A stretch of 64,000 nucleotides of DNA from Bin5 sp963662575 (GCA_963662575.1 OY759723.1:2170001-2234000); one strand, 5' to 3'. Positions 1 through 10,124 are shown, numbered from the stretch's first letter. Notes: generated by a model from the letters alone, not told the origin. Numbers and translations are program-made.

Positions 1-2073
1 GCAACATCGACGGCTACACCCATCCCAACGTCTACGCCGACAGCAACGATTACGCCAACCATCTCTTCTTCAGCAGCGCCAACACCGACGGCGCCCGCCG
101 GACTCTTGGCGGCGGCCGGACTCTTGGCGACGGCCGGATCCCTGCCCGCGCCGTCTCTGACCGCAGAGTTGTCCGGCGGCGCAGTGGACCTGGAATGGGA
201 CTCCGTCCCCGGCGCAGTGCGCTATGACCTCTGGTCGTGGACCAGTGAAGATGGCTGGCAGGAGATCGGCGGCGATAACCTGACCGCCACGACCTTCACC
301 CACACCGAAGTTGAGGTAGGCACAACCTACTACTACGCCGTCCGCGCCGTAAATGCTGCCGGCGAGGCTAGCGCGTGGTCCGAGTATGTCCCTGTCACCG
401 CCACCGCGCCGCCGTCGGCAACTGCAACGCCCTCGCCAACGCCGACCCCAACGCCCACCTCGACAGCGGTCGCGCCCCTAACCGCGACGCCAACACCAAC
501 GCCAATGCCAACGCCAACACCTACGCCAACACCTACTTCCCTATCTGTCTCTCTTCCAGTGCCAGCGCTGTCCGCCCAGCCGTCTGAGAGCGCGATAGAG
601 TTGAGTTGGGACCCAGTACCCGGCGCCGTGCGCTACGTGCTCTGGACATGGACCGACTATGGCGGCCTCCAAAGGCTGGACAATGGCGCCCTCACCGCCA
701 CAACATTTACACATCAGGGAGTGGAGGTAGGCACCACCTACCACTACTCAGTGCGCGCCGTGAACAGCGCCGACGGCGTGAGCCCGTGGTCGCCCTGGGT
801 TCCTGCCACCCTCCCCGGCCCACTGACACTGACCCCAGCCCAGATCTTCGAAAAGGTTTCGCCAGCCATCGCCTATGTAGAGTCCGCAACCGGCTCCGGT
901 AGCGGTTTTCTGATTGAAGGCGGATATCTGGTTACCGCCGCCCATGTAGTCTGGCCATACAACGCAGTGCGCGTCGTCTTCCCCGATGGAACCGAATTCG
1001 AGGAGGTAGCGGTCAACAACCTGGACTTGATCGCAGACCTGGCCGTGCTTGGCCCCCTCGATGTCGCCATCGAACCCGTAACAATGATCGACGGCGAAAA
1101 CATTCCCATCGGCTCTCGCGTCCATCTCATCGGCTACCCCGGCGAGTATGAACTCTTCCCCCAACCCACCATCACCGGCGGCATTCTTTCCCGCCTGCGC
1201 CAGTGGGAGGCCGGTCCCCTCACCTTGATCCAGACCGATGCTACAATCTTCGGTGGACAGAGTGGCGGTGCCCTTGTCTCCGCTACCGGCGACGTGATCG
1301 GCATCAGCAATTTCAAGATTTACGGCGAATTCGGACTCGTCATCTCTTCCACCGATATCATGCCCCGCATCCAGCAGCTTATCGCCGGCCAGGACCCTGG
1401 CGGCCACGGCGACCGCGTGCCACCGCCGCCAGGAGGTGCTCTCCGTCACAGCTTGACCCTCGAAAACTATTGGGACGACCAGGCCTATATAGTCTATGCA
1501 CCGCCCTTCACCGAATTCGGGTTCAGCCTGCTCGGTACCAACGATAGCACGGTCTCGATCTACGACTATCGTGGCATCGCTGGAGAGACTTTTGACACCT
1601 TCGAAATCACAGGCTTTGAGTATGGCGCCTATATCTTCGGCAGGCTGACGCCCCATTACCTCATCGTAAGACAGAAGGCCACAACCCCCGGCAACTTCGT
1701 CGTCGCTGCCAACTACAATCTCGTTCCTGTAAATGACCCCGACTCAGGGCAAACGATCCAAGTGGGCCAGTCCATCCACGGAAACATTGACTATCCGTCA
1801 GACGCCGACTACTTCTTCCTTGACCTGCAACAAGGTCAGACGGTCGAAATACTCGCACAGTCAATTCTGGCCGATATGTTCCTCACGCTTAGCGTTGGAG
1901 GAAGCCCAACCCTGACCGTCAGCAGGGACGACGGCGCCGGCCTGCTCCTGCGTGACTCTCGGCTCGTCATCCGTGCCCCCTTCACCGGCCGCTACTATTT
2001 GATCGTGGAAACCTACGAGCCCGAAGCGCCCGGCGGCTATATCCTAACCGTGAAACCTTACTCCCTGAACTGA
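1..2073 (+). CDS. Secreted trypsin-like serine protease with Fn3-like modules and C-terminal PPC domain (5' partial)
   Basis: The reading frame is open from the first base, so the N terminus lies outside the window; a TTG at 106 is only an internal codon. Seen: a Thr/Pro-rich linker, an Fn3-like module (codons about 45-135), a second Thr/Pro linker, a second Fn3-like module (about 183-275), then a chymotrypsin-fold protease. The catalytic triad is visible as His in TAAHVV (codon 315), Asp in DLAVL (codon 346) and Ser in GGQSGGAL (codon 421). The C-terminal stretch after codon about 575 resembles a bacterial pre-peptidase (PPC) beta domain (SDADYFFLDL and later GRYYLIVE). Known for the family: such S1 proteases are exported and the PPC and Fn3 parts act as surface or substrate adhesion modules. 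The same Fn3-like module recurs in the genes at 2903 and 11506. The substrate cannot be inferred. No RBS can be judged because the start is missing. Confidence 0.85.
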   Translation, partial: ATSTATPIPTSTPTATITPTISSSAAPTPTAPAGLLAAAGLLATAGSLPAPSLTAELSGGAVDLEWDSVPGAVRYDLWSWTSEDGWQEIGGDNLTATTFTHTEVEVGTTYYYAVRAVNAAGEASAWSEYVPVTATAPPSATATPSPTPTPTPTSTAVAPLTATPTPTPMPTPTPTPTPTSLSVSLPVPALSAQPSESAIELSWDPVPGAVRYVLWTWTDYGGLQRLDNGALTATTFTHQGVEVGTTYHYSVRAVNSADGVSPWSPWVPATLPGPLTLTPAQIFEKVSPAIAYVESATGSGSGFLIEGGYLVTAAHVVWPYNAVRVVFPDGTEFEEVAVNNLDLIADLAVLGPLDVAIEPVTMIDGENIPIGSRVHLIGYPGEYELFPQPTITGGILSRLRQWEAGPLTLIQTDATIFGGQSGGALVSATGDVIGISNFKIYGEFGLVISSTDIMPRIQQLIAGQDPGGHGDRVPPPPGGALRHSLTLENYWDDQAYIVYAPPFTEFGFSLLGTNDSTVSIYDYRGIAGETFDTFEITGFEYGAYIFGRLTPHYLIVRQKATTPGNFVVAANYNLVPVNDPDSGQTIQVGQSIHGNIDYPSDADYFFLDLQQGQTVEILAQSILADMFLTLSVGGSPTLTVSRDDGAGLLLRDSRLVIRAPFTGRYYLIVETYEPEAPGGYILTVKPYSLN

Positions 2074-2902
2074 TTTCCCGCTGAGCGTATAGCCCGCAAC
2101 CACCAATCCCAAACCACTGGTTGCCTTCAATTGGCAGTATGTATTCGGGATGTACATGTTTTGTGTTCTCTCGGGGACGGCACAGACTCGGGACTCCTGG
2201 CTGACTGGTAGCCAGATGAGTCGCGTTCAAGACATGACCCCAACCGGCGCCGGCTTGGGAGACAGAACAGTGTCTGTGATGGCTAGGGCTCGTTGACGTT
2301 TATCTGAACAACGACTTCCGGGTGCAAATTGCGCCTGATCGTCGACGGGCGGCGCAGTCACGCAAAGAATATCCGATACGCCTTTGGTGTTCTCCGCGTC
2401 CTCCGCGGACAAAAGGTGTTCTTCGCGACCCTTCGCGTAACTTCGCGGATCAATTGGTTTTGTCTATTTCAACATTCAAGCGAGAATCATCCCTAACAGG
2501 CATGCAGGCTTTCAGTTCTTGTTGACATCTGAACAGCCTTACCAAAATGTCAACGGAACCTAGTCCTTATTTTCACCGCCTGCCGGCCCGCAGCCGACAT
2601 TCAGGACAGGTAGGGTGGTCGCGGCCACGCCCTCGAAAACCTCCTCCGCGAACATCCATTCCCAAGAGAAAGTTGTGTGCACACCTATCTAAACCAGTTT
2701 GACAATTTACGTAGACTGCAAACCGGATGACTGCTTACTTCGACTTCCTTAGCCACGGGAGACAGCATCTCAGACTTCATCGGTCAGCCGGTCAGACCGC
2801 ACTTCTTGCCATGCCAAACCGGACGCTGCTGCCTGCAAGGACGTTGTTTTCCCTTTCCGCGGTCCAGAGACTGGAACATGCCAGTGAAAGTTCAGGCTAC
2901 CT
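2074..2902. other. Long intergenic region holding a MITE-like element
   Basis: About 830 bases separate the protease gene from the LRR gene. The middle third (2283-2563) is the MITE-like repeat listed separately. To its left, 2192-2222 can fold into an interrupted hairpin (GACTC-CTGGCT against AGCCAG-GAGTC), but no T-run follows, so I do not call it a terminator. To its right, 2564-2902 shows no reading frame or recognisable RNA; a TTGACA at about 2699 has no matching -10 at normal spacing. Confidence 0.6.
2283..2563 (+). mobile_element. MITE-like element, copy 1 (281 bp, terminal inverted repeats, CTAG ends)
   Basis: This segment is repeated at 16401-16682 at roughly 93-95% identity by eye, in the same orientation. 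Both ends are CTAG. The left end continues as CTAGGGCTCGTTGACGTTT and the reverse complement of the right end reads CTAGGTTCCGTTGACATTTT, so the ends form imperfect inverted repeats of about 17-20 bp around CCGTTGAC or CTCGTTGAC. No transposase-sized frame lies inside. These are the traits of a miniature inverted-repeat element moved in trans. The CTAG (or internal TA) is best read as the target-site duplication, which the second copy supports strongly. The transposase family (IS5-like CTAG targets, or IS630/mariner TA targets) cannot be decided from the window. Confidence 0.85.
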
Positions 2903-5900
2903 ATGAAGTCCGTGAGAATGCTTCTCAAAGTCGCCATATTGGCGGTGCTGTTTTTTCTCCTGTTCCAGATAGATAGCGCAACTTACGCGCAGACAGAGTC
3001 CTCGGCGGCTCTGGACGCGCCCGCCTTGACCGCGGCTTCCACGGGGCCAGACGCGATCGAGCTGAGTTGGAATCCGGTGCCGGGCGCTGTCAGGTACGTT
3101 TTATGGGTGTGGGACAGTGTCGACGACTGGCAGCGGCTGGACGACGGTGCTCTGACAGACACATCCTTTACGCACAGGGGGCTTGTTCCGGGCAGGGACT
3201 ATTATTACGCGGTTCGGGCCGTAGACGGCAACGGAGATACGAGCCCGTTGTCGGAGTACGCAAATGCAACAGCGCCTGAGAATCAAGCGTATACGCCGAC
3301 TGCAACGTCGACACAAACTCCAACCCAGCCGGCTACGGTTTCGGATACTCCAACGGCAACAGCAACGGAGACTGCAACGTCGACACAAACTCCAACCCAG
3401 CCGGCTACGGTTTCGGATACTCCAACGGCAACAGCAACGGAGACTGCAACGTCGACACAGACTCCAACCCAGCCGGCTACGGTTTCGGATACTCCAACGG
3501 CAACAGCAACGGAGACTGCAACGTCGACACAGACTCCAACCCAGCCGGCTACGGTTTCGGATACTCCAACGGCAACAGCAACGGAGACTGCAACGTCGAC
3601 ACAAACTCCTAGCCAGCCGGCTATTGCTACGGATACACCTACGGCAGCACCAGCTGAGACTGCAACTTCGACACCGACCTCAACCCTGCCGGCTACGGTT
3701 ACGAACACTCCTACGGCAGCTGCCGAGGAGTCAACCGCGGAGTCGACGCCCACTGCAACGCCTACGTCGACTTCGACGCCAAGTTCGGAGGCAACGGCCA
3801 CGCCTACAGCGACGGTCTCGGTTCTGGCTAAACCTGTCTTGTCAGCTGAAGCGAGCGGGAGCGCGGTCGAGTTGAGTTGGGAGGCGGTTCCCGGCGCGGT
3901 GCGCTACGATCTGTGGACATGGACCAGCCTTGACGGCTGGCAGCAACTGGACGACGGCGCCTTGACCGGCACGAACTTCAGTCATGTCGAAGTCTTCGCA
4001 GGCACAACCTACTACTATGCGATACGCGCGGTGAGCGAGTCGGGCGATACGAGCGCGTGGTCGGACCATGTTCACGCCACGGTTAAGGAAGTTCTGGACT
4101 TGCCTGACGTGCCCGAGGAGAGGGCAGCATTGGTGGCTCTTTACGAGGCGACCGACGGCGCCAACTGGTCAGACAGCGAAAACTGGTTGACCGACGCGCC
4201 GCTCGGTTCCTGGCACGGTGTGGTCACTGACGGGGATGGGCACGTTACGCAGTTGATTCTTGAAGACATTGGGTTGAAAGGACCGTTCCCGGAATTGAGC
4301 GCCCTCAGCAAGCTGACAGTGCTGGACCTCAGTCTCAACCAGTTGTCGGGTCCGATACCGGATATGAGTGGCCTCACCAACCTGACTTCCTTGGCCCTTG
4401 CCGGCAACCAGCTGACCGGACCAGTCCCGGATCTGAGCGTTCTCAGCAAGCTGACAGTGCTGGACCTCAGTTTCAACCAGTTGGCCGGTCTGATCCCCGA
4501 TTTCAGTGCACTCGCAGAACTGACCGCCTTCAGACTCCATTCCAACAAGCTGACCGGGTCTATCCCCGATTTGAGTGCTCTGATCAACCTGACATTTCTC
4601 GACCTCAGTAACAACCAGCTGACCGGGCAGATCCCGGATTTGGGCGCTCTCACCAGTCTGAAGGAGTTGTCTGTCGGCTCCAATCAGTTGAGCGGGAGAG
4701 TCCCGGATCTCAGCGCACTAACAGGCTTGAATACGCTTCTCCTTTCCAACAACAGTCTGACCGGAGGGGTACCCGATCTGAGAGCCCTGACCAGCTTGAG
4801 CCATCTACACCTCGGCGGCAACCGGTTGACCGTTTCTTTCTCGGAGGTGAGTACACTCACCAAACTGGAATCGCTCGATCTCAGTAACAGTAATGTGACC
4901 GGCTCTCTCTCCGCACTGAGCGAATTCACTAACATGGTAATCCTCGATCTCAGACACAACCATTTGACCGGGCCGATCCCCGACCTGGGCGCACTCACCG
5001 GATTGCGGTCTCTTGACTTGGGAGATAACCAGTTGAACGGGTCGATTCCCGAATTGAGCGCGCTAACTCTGTTGAGTCATCTGGCCGTCGACAACAACCA
5101 GCTAAGCGGCGACATCCCAGACCTTAGCACACTGACCAGGCTGACGACCCTATTCCTAAGTCACAACAATCTGACGGGACCCTTCCCGGATTTGAGCGCC
5201 CTGAACTCCTTGACAGAACTGGACCTGTCGGGGAATCCGTTGTGCCTCACCGGTGGCTCAGATCCCTCTGGTTCAAATGAGGCGGTTGCCGCCCATGTGG
5301 AGAGCCTCGAACTGCCTTTTTGCTCGACTTCCGCGGATAGGGCCGCATTGGTGGCGTTTTACGAGGCGACAGGTGGGGCACACTGGTATGACAGCGACAA
5401 GTGGCTGAGCGACGCCCCGATCGGTGCTTGGTACGGTGTGGTCACCGATGAAAGCGGTAATGTAACAGAGTTGGTTCTTGAGGGCATTGGGTTAAGGGGA
5501 AATCTCCCGGATCTGAGCGCCCTGAGCAGTCTTACGAAGTTGAACCTTTTGGGCAATCACCTGGAGGGGTCGATCCCGGATCTGAGCGCCCTCAAGCATC
5601 TGACAGTGCTGGACCTCGGTTTCAACCAGTTGACCGGGCCAATTCCTGACTTGAGTGCCCTCACTAAACTGACAGATTTGACCCTGTGGGCCAACCAGCT
5701 GTCCGGACCTGTCCCGGACGTGAGCGCGCTGACCCAGTTGGAAAATCTGAACCTGATTCAGAATCAGTTGACTGGGCCAGTCCCGGACTTGACCGCCACT
5801 ACCAGCCTGACGGCGCTGGGGCTCGGGAACAACCAATTGACCGGGCCTATCCCCGATCTAAGCGGGTACACAAATCTGACGTGGCTGAACCTTGGTGGAA

Positions 5901-8900
5901 ACCATCTGACCGGCAAGATCCCCGACTTGAGCACGCTAAAGGCGTTGACCTACCTTGACTTGAGTCAAAGTAATTTGACCGGACCGATTCCGGACTTGAG
6001 CGCGCTCACAGACCTGGAGTCTCTTAGCCTCTACTCCAACCAACTGACTGGTCCCATCCCCGATTTGAGCGCGCTCACAGACCTGGTGTATCTTAGCCTC
6101 TACTCCAACCAACTGACTGGTCCCGTCCCCGACTTAAGCACGATTACAAAACTGTCGCATCTCGAAATCAGCTACAACCAGCTGACCGGTCCGATTCCCG
6201 ACCTGAGCACTCTCACAGAGCTGACATTCGTCGACCTCTACGACAACAGGTTGTCAGGACCAATACCCGAACTTAGTCCCCTAACTAACCTGAAATACAT
6301 TAACCTCAATTCCAACGAGTTGACGGGGGGAATCCCGGACTTGAACGCCCTTACCAGTCTGACCAACCTTGACTTCAGCGGCAATCAGTTAAGTGGGCGA
6401 ATCCCGGATCTGAACGCTCTCACAAACCTGGAGTACCTGTATCTAGCCGGCAATAAGCTGAGCGGGTCGATTCCCGAACTGAGTGGCCTTACGAACCTGT
6501 GGTCCCTACGCCTGGGCGGTAACGAGCTGAGCGGATCGATACCCGAACTGAGTGGCCTTACGAACCTGTGGTCCCTAGGCCTTGGCAGCAACAATCTGAG
6601 TGGATCGATTCCCGATCTGAGCGCTCTCACAAATCTGCGATACTTAAGCCTCAATTCCAACGAATTGACAGGGCCAATCACAGGTCTGGGCGCCCTCACC
6701 AACTTGGTTTACCTGAACTTGGGGGCCAACCAGTTGTCCGCATCATTATCGGAATTGAGGACACTCTCCAACTTGCGCTGGCTAAGTCTCAGTCACGGCC
6801 AATTGACCGGACGGGTTCCGGACCTGAGCACACTGACCTCCCTTGTATCTCTCGACCTCAGTCACAATCAGCTGTCCGGAGCGATCCCGGATCTGAGCGC
6901 CTATGGCCATCTGCAGTATCTAAACCTCAGTCACAATCAGCTCTCCGGGTCGATTCCAGATCTGAGCGCGCTCAGCAACATGCATTATCTGGACCTTGGA
7001 TTCAACCAGCTGACCGGTTCCATCCCCGACTTGAGCGCTCTAGCCAACCTGAATGAGATCTTCCTCGGCAACAACCAGTTGAGCGGGGGGATCCCGGATG
7101 TGAGCGGGCTCACCAATTTGGTGACTCTGTATCTTGGTTACAATCAGTTGACTGGGACAGTTCCGAATCTGGGCGACCTCACCAGTCTGGAAAACCTGGC
7201 ACTGCAAAGCAACAGTTTTAGTGGCTTGTCCTCCGATGCCTTTGGCGGGCTGTCCAGTCTGCGTGTCCTCCTGTTGTATAGAAGCAGTTTGAGCAGTCTG
7301 CCGGCCGACGCCTTTGAGGGTCTGACCACTCTCGATCACCTGCGTGTCGATGGCAACAACCTTGTTAGCCTGCCCTCTGGGATCTTCAGCGGCCTGGTTA
7401 ACTTGAGGATTCTGGAAATACAGAACAATAGCCTGAGCAGCCTGCAGTCGGGTGTTTTCGACGATCTCGCCAATCTGACCACGTTGAACCTCTCTGCCAA
7501 TCAGTTGACTGGTCCGATCCCAGATCTGAGTGGTCTCAATAGTCTGATGTGGCTAGACCTCTCAGGCAATCCGATTTGCTTACCCTCAGACTTCAGCTTG
7601 TCAAGTCTGAATGAAGGCGTGGCCGCCCATGTGGAGAGCCTCGAACTGCCATCCTGCTCGCCTTCCGAGGAGAGGGCCGAGGAGAGGTCCGCGTTGGTCG
7701 CGCTATACGAGGCAACCAGCGGCGCCAACTGGGCGAACAGTGCATACTGGCTGACCGACGCGCCGATCGGTTCCTGGTACGGTGTGGTCACCGATGAAAG
7801 CAGCCATGTAACAGAGTTGGTTCTTGAGGGCATTGGGTTGAGGGGAAATCTCCCGGATCTGAGCGCCCTCAAGCATCTGACAGTGCTGGACCTCGGTTTC
7901 AACCAGTTGACCGGGCCAATTCCTGACTTGAGTGCCCTCACTAAACTGACAGATTTGACCCTGTGGGCCAACCAGCTGTCCGGACCTGTCCCGGACGTGA
8001 GCGCGCTGACCCAGTTGGAAAATCTGAACCTGATTCAGAATCAGTTGACTGGGCCAGTCCCGGACTTGACCGCCAATACCAGCCTGACGGCGCTGGGGCT
8101 CGGGAACAACCAATTGACCGGGCCTATCCCCGATCTAAGCGGGTACACAAATCTGACGTGGCTGAACCTTGGTGGAAACCATCTGACCGGCAAGATCCCC
8201 GACTTGAGCACGCTAAAGGCGTTGACCTACCTTGACTTGAGTCAAAGTAATTTGACCGGACCGATTCCGGACTTGAGCGCGCTCACAGACCTGAAGTCTC
8301 TTAGCCTCTACTCCAACCAACTGACTGGTCCAATTCCCAAATTGAGCACGCTTACAAAATTGTCGCATCTTGAAATCAGCTACAATGAGCTAACCGGCCC
8401 GATTCCGAGTCTGAGCACGCTCACCAAATTGAGGTACTTGGACTTTTATGGCAACAAGCTGTCAGGACAAATCCCCGAACTTGGTCCCTTAACTAACCTA
8501 GAGTCCATTGACCTCAGTTCCAACGAGTTGACGGGACGAATCCCGGACTTGAACGCCCTTACCAGTTTGACCAACCTTGACTTCAGTGGCAATCAGTTAA
8601 GCGGGCAGATCCCGGATCTGAGTGGCCTTACAAACCTGACGTCCCTGTCCTTAGGCGGCAATGAGCTGAGCGGGTCGATACCCGAACTGAGTGGCCTTAC
8701 GAACCTGTGGTCCCTAGGCCTGGGCGGTAACGAGCTGAGCGGATCGATTCCCGAACTGAGTGGCCTTACGAACCTGCGGTCCCTACTCCTGGGCGGTAAT
8801 GAGCTGAGCGGATCGATACCCGAACTGAGTGGCCTTACGAACCTGTGGTCCCTAGGCCTGGGCGGCAACAATCTGCGTGGATCGATTCCCGATCTGAGCG

Positions 8901-9946
8901 CTCTCACAAATCTGCGATACTTAAGCCTCAATTCCAACGAATTGACAGGGCCAATCACGGGTCTGGGCGCCCTCACCAACTTGGGTTACCTGAACTTGGG
9001 GGCCAACCAGTTGTCCGCATCATTATCGGAATTGAGGACACTCTCCAACTTGCGCTGGCTAAGTCTCAGTCACGGCCAATTGACCGGACAGGTTCCGGAC
9101 CTGAGCGCTCTGACCTCCCTTGTATCTCTCGACCTCAGCCACAATCAGCTGTCCGGAGCGATCCCGGATTTGAGCGCCTATGGCCATCTGCAGTATCTAA
9201 ACCTCAGTCACAATCAGCTCTCCGGGTCGATTCCAGATCTGAGCGCGCTCAGCAACATGCATTATCTGGACCTTGGATTCAACCAGCTGACCGGTTCCAT
9301 CCCCGACTTGAGCGCTCTAGCCGAGCTGAATCAACTCTTCCTCGGCAACAACCAGTTGAGCGGGGGGATCCCGGATGTGAGCGGGCTCACCAATTTGGTG
9401 ACTCTGTATCTTGGTTACAACCAGTTGACTGGGACGATCCCGAATCTGGGCGCCCTTACCAGGCTGGAAAACCTGGCACTGCAAAGCAACGGCCTTAGTG
9501 GCATGGCCTCCGATGCCTTTGGCGGGCTGTCCAGTCTGCGTGTCCTCCTGTTGTATAGAAACAGTTTGAGCAGTCTGCCGGCCGACGCTTTTGAGGGTCT
9601 GGCCACTCTCGATCATCTGCGTGTCGATGGCAACGGCCTGGTTAGCCTGCCCTCTGGTATCTTCAGTGGCCTGGCCAACTTGCGGATTCTGGAAATACAG
9701 AACAATAGCCTGAGCAGCCTGCAGTCGGGTGTTTTCAACGATCTCGCCAATCTGACCACGTTGAACCTTCGTGCCAATCAGTTAACTGGACCGATCCCAG
9801 ATCTGAGTGGTCTCAATAGTCTGATGTGGATAGACCTCTCAGGCAATCGGTTTTGCTTACCCTCGGACTTCAGCTTGTCAGGTCTGAATGAAGGCGTGGC
9901 CGCTCATGTGGAGAGCCTGAATCTGCCTGTCTGTTCCGCTTCCTGA
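2903..9946 (+). CDS. Giant secreted leucine-rich repeat protein with Fn3-like modules (2347 aa)
   Basis: Residues 1-29 form a signal peptide (hydrophobic core LAVLFFLLF, likely cleavage after TYA). An Fn3-like module follows (about 40-125), then a Thr/Pro-rich spacer made of near-identical 24-residue repeats (about 132-300) and a second Fn3-like module (about 308-394). The rest is three LRR blocks (about 406-811, 811-1589, 1593-2347). Each opens with a cap of the type ALVALYEAT...NW and ends with a cysteine-containing cap (AVAAHVESLELP..C). Most repeats are plant-like (LTGPIPDLSALTNL); blocks 2 and 3 also hold short runs of the SLPADAFEGL type. There is no sortase motif or C-terminal membrane segment, so attachment to the cell is unclear. 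Blocks 2 and 3 are a recent internal duplication. Codon use is less C-rich than in the genes on either side. The likely role is adhesion or protein-protein contact; this is inferred from LRR families only. Confidence 0.9.
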   Translation: MKSVRMLLKVAILAVLFFLLFQIDSATYAQTESSAALDAPALTAASTGPDAIELSWNPVPGAVRYVLWVWDSVDDWQRLDDGALTDTSFTHRGLVPGRDYYYAVRAVDGNGDTSPLSEYANATAPENQAYTPTATSTQTPTQPATVSDTPTATATETATSTQTPTQPATVSDTPTATATETATSTQTPTQPATVSDTPTATATETATSTQTPTQPATVSDTPTATATETATSTQTPSQPAIATDTPTAAPAETATSTPTSTLPATVTNTPTAAAEESTAESTPTATPTSTSTPSSEATATPTATVSVLAKPVLSAEASGSAVELSWEAVPGAVRYDLWTWTSLDGWQQLDDGALTGTNFSHVEVFAGTTYYYAIRAVSESGDTSAWSDHVHATVKEVLDLPDVPEERAALVALYEATDGANWSDSENWLTDAPLGSWHGVVTDGDGHVTQLILEDIGLKGPFPELSALSKLTVLDLSLNQLSGPIPDMSGLTNLTSLALAGNQLTGPVPDLSVLSKLTVLDLSFNQLAGLIPDFSALAELTAFRLHSNKLTGSIPDLSALINLTFLDLSNNQLTGQIPDLGALTSLKELSVGSNQLSGRVPDLSALTGLNTLLLSNNSLTGGVPDLRALTSLSHLHLGGNRLTVSFSEVSTLTKLESLDLSNSNVTGSLSALSEFTNMVILDLRHNHLTGPIPDLGALTGLRSLDLGDNQLNGSIPELSALTLLSHLAVDNNQLSGDIPDLSTLTRLTTLFLSHNNLTGPFPDLSALNSLTELDLSGNPLCLTGGSDPSGSNEAVAAHVESLELPFCSTSADRAALVAFYEATGGAHWYDSDKWLSDAPIGAWYGVVTDESGNVTELVLEGIGLRGNLPDLSALSSLTKLNLLGNHLEGSIPDLSALKHLTVLDLGFNQLTGPIPDLSALTKLTDLTLWANQLSGPVPDVSALTQLENLNLIQNQLTGPVPDLTATTSLTALGLGNNQLTGPIPDLSGYTNLTWLNLGGNHLTGKIPDLSTLKALTYLDLSQSNLTGPIPDLSALTDLESLSLYSNQLTGPIPDLSALTDLVYLSLYSNQLTGPVPDLSTITKLSHLEISYNQLTGPIPDLSTLTELTFVDLYDNRLSGPIPELSPLTNLKYINLNSNELTGGIPDLNALTSLTNLDFSGNQLSGRIPDLNALTNLEYLYLAGNKLSGSIPELSGLTNLWSLRLGGNELSGSIPELSGLTNLWSLGLGSNNLSGSIPDLSALTNLRYLSLNSNELTGPITGLGALTNLVYLNLGANQLSASLSELRTLSNLRWLSLSHGQLTGRVPDLSTLTSLVSLDLSHNQLSGAIPDLSAYGHLQYLNLSHNQLSGSIPDLSALSNMHYLDLGFNQLTGSIPDLSALANLNEIFLGNNQLSGGIPDVSGLTNLVTLYLGYNQLTGTVPNLGDLTSLENLALQSNSFSGLSSDAFGGLSSLRVLLLYRSSLSSLPADAFEGLTTLDHLRVDGNNLVSLPSGIFSGLVNLRILEIQNNSLSSLQSGVFDDLANLTTLNLSANQLTGPIPDLSGLNSLMWLDLSGNPICLPSDFSLSSLNEGVAAHVESLELPSCSPSEERAEERSALVALYEATSGANWANSAYWLTDAPIGSWYGVVTDESSHVTELVLEGIGLRGNLPDLSALKHLTVLDLGFNQLTGPIPDLSALTKLTDLTLWANQLSGPVPDVSALTQLENLNLIQNQLTGPVPDLTANTSLTALGLGNNQLTGPIPDLSGYTNLTWLNLGGNHLTGKIPDLSTLKALTYLDLSQSNLTGPIPDLSALTDLKSLSLYSNQLTGPIPKLSTLTKLSHLEISYNELTGPIPSLSTLTKLRYLDFYGNKLSGQIPELGPLTNLESIDLSSNELTGRIPDLNALTSLTNLDFSGNQLSGQIPDLSGLTNLTSLSLGGNELSGSIPELSGLTNLWSLGLGGNELSGSIPELSGLTNLRSLLLGGNELSGSIPELSGLTNLWSLGLGGNNLRGSIPDLSALTNLRYLSLNSNELTGPITGLGALTNLGYLNLGANQLSASLSELRTLSNLRWLSLSHGQLTGQVPDLSALTSLVSLDLSHNQLSGAIPDLSAYGHLQYLNLSHNQLSGSIPDLSALSNMHYLDLGFNQLTGSIPDLSALAELNQLFLGNNQLSGGIPDVSGLTNLVTLYLGYNQLTGTIPNLGALTRLENLALQSNGLSGMASDAFGGLSSLRVLLLYRNSLSSLPADAFEGLATLDHLRVDGNGLVSLPSGIFSGLANLRILEIQNNSLSSLQSGVFNDLANLTTLNLRANQLTGPIPDLSGLNSLMWIDLSGNRFCLPSDFSLSGLNEGVAAHVESLNLPVCSAS
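3299..3730 (+). repeat. 72-bp in-frame tandem repeat encoding a Thr/Pro-rich stalk
   Basis: Units begin at 3299, 3371, 3443 and 3515 and are nearly identical; two more diverged units start at 3587 and 3659. Each is 72 bp, hence 24 codons, encoding a Thr/Pro/Ala-rich stretch around STQTPTQPATVSDTPTATAT. The perfect multiple-of-three length lets copy number change without a frameshift, as expected for a variable-length spacer between two Fn3-like modules. Long frames on the opposite strand here are artefacts of the repeat. Confidence 0.93.
5473..9943 (+). repeat. Internal duplication of an LRR block, about 2.2 kb, offset 2277 nt
   Basis: The segments from about 5579 to 7660 and from about 7856 to 9940 match at a constant offset of 2277 nt (759 codons) at three places checked: 5579/7856, 7091/9368 and 7622/9899. 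Long runs are identical at the nucleotide level, for example 5600-6040 against 7877-8317. Upstream of this, block 3 lacks one 23-codon repeat that block 2 has. In the middle, the SGSIPELSGLTNL repeats differ in number and order, with gains and losses that balance. The block thus duplicated in tandem recently and has since been reshuffled by whole LRR units. Confidence 0.88.
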
Positions 9947-10124
9947 TAGGTGGAGAAGGCCAGAACGGTGAAGATATTTCCCTCGAAGGCAACAATCGGG
10001 GCTCGTCAAGTAATCCTGGGGGGTCGATCAGGTGGGGTAAGAGCACCCCTTGTAGGTTCCCTCCCTATTTCCGCCCCCCGGTCCCCCACAGTTCCCCCAC
10101 TAACCACTGACCACTGCCGTTCCC

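Noticed and set aside
3299..3730. CRISPR array
   Set aside because: The repeats are contiguous, coding and in frame, with no spacers. No other regularly spaced repeats were seen in the window.
3101..3801. Long frames antisense to the Thr/Pro repeat region of the LRR gene
   Set aside because: They arise from the 72-bp repeat read in other frames; composition is repetitive Cys/Arg or Val/Gly with no start signal or family match.
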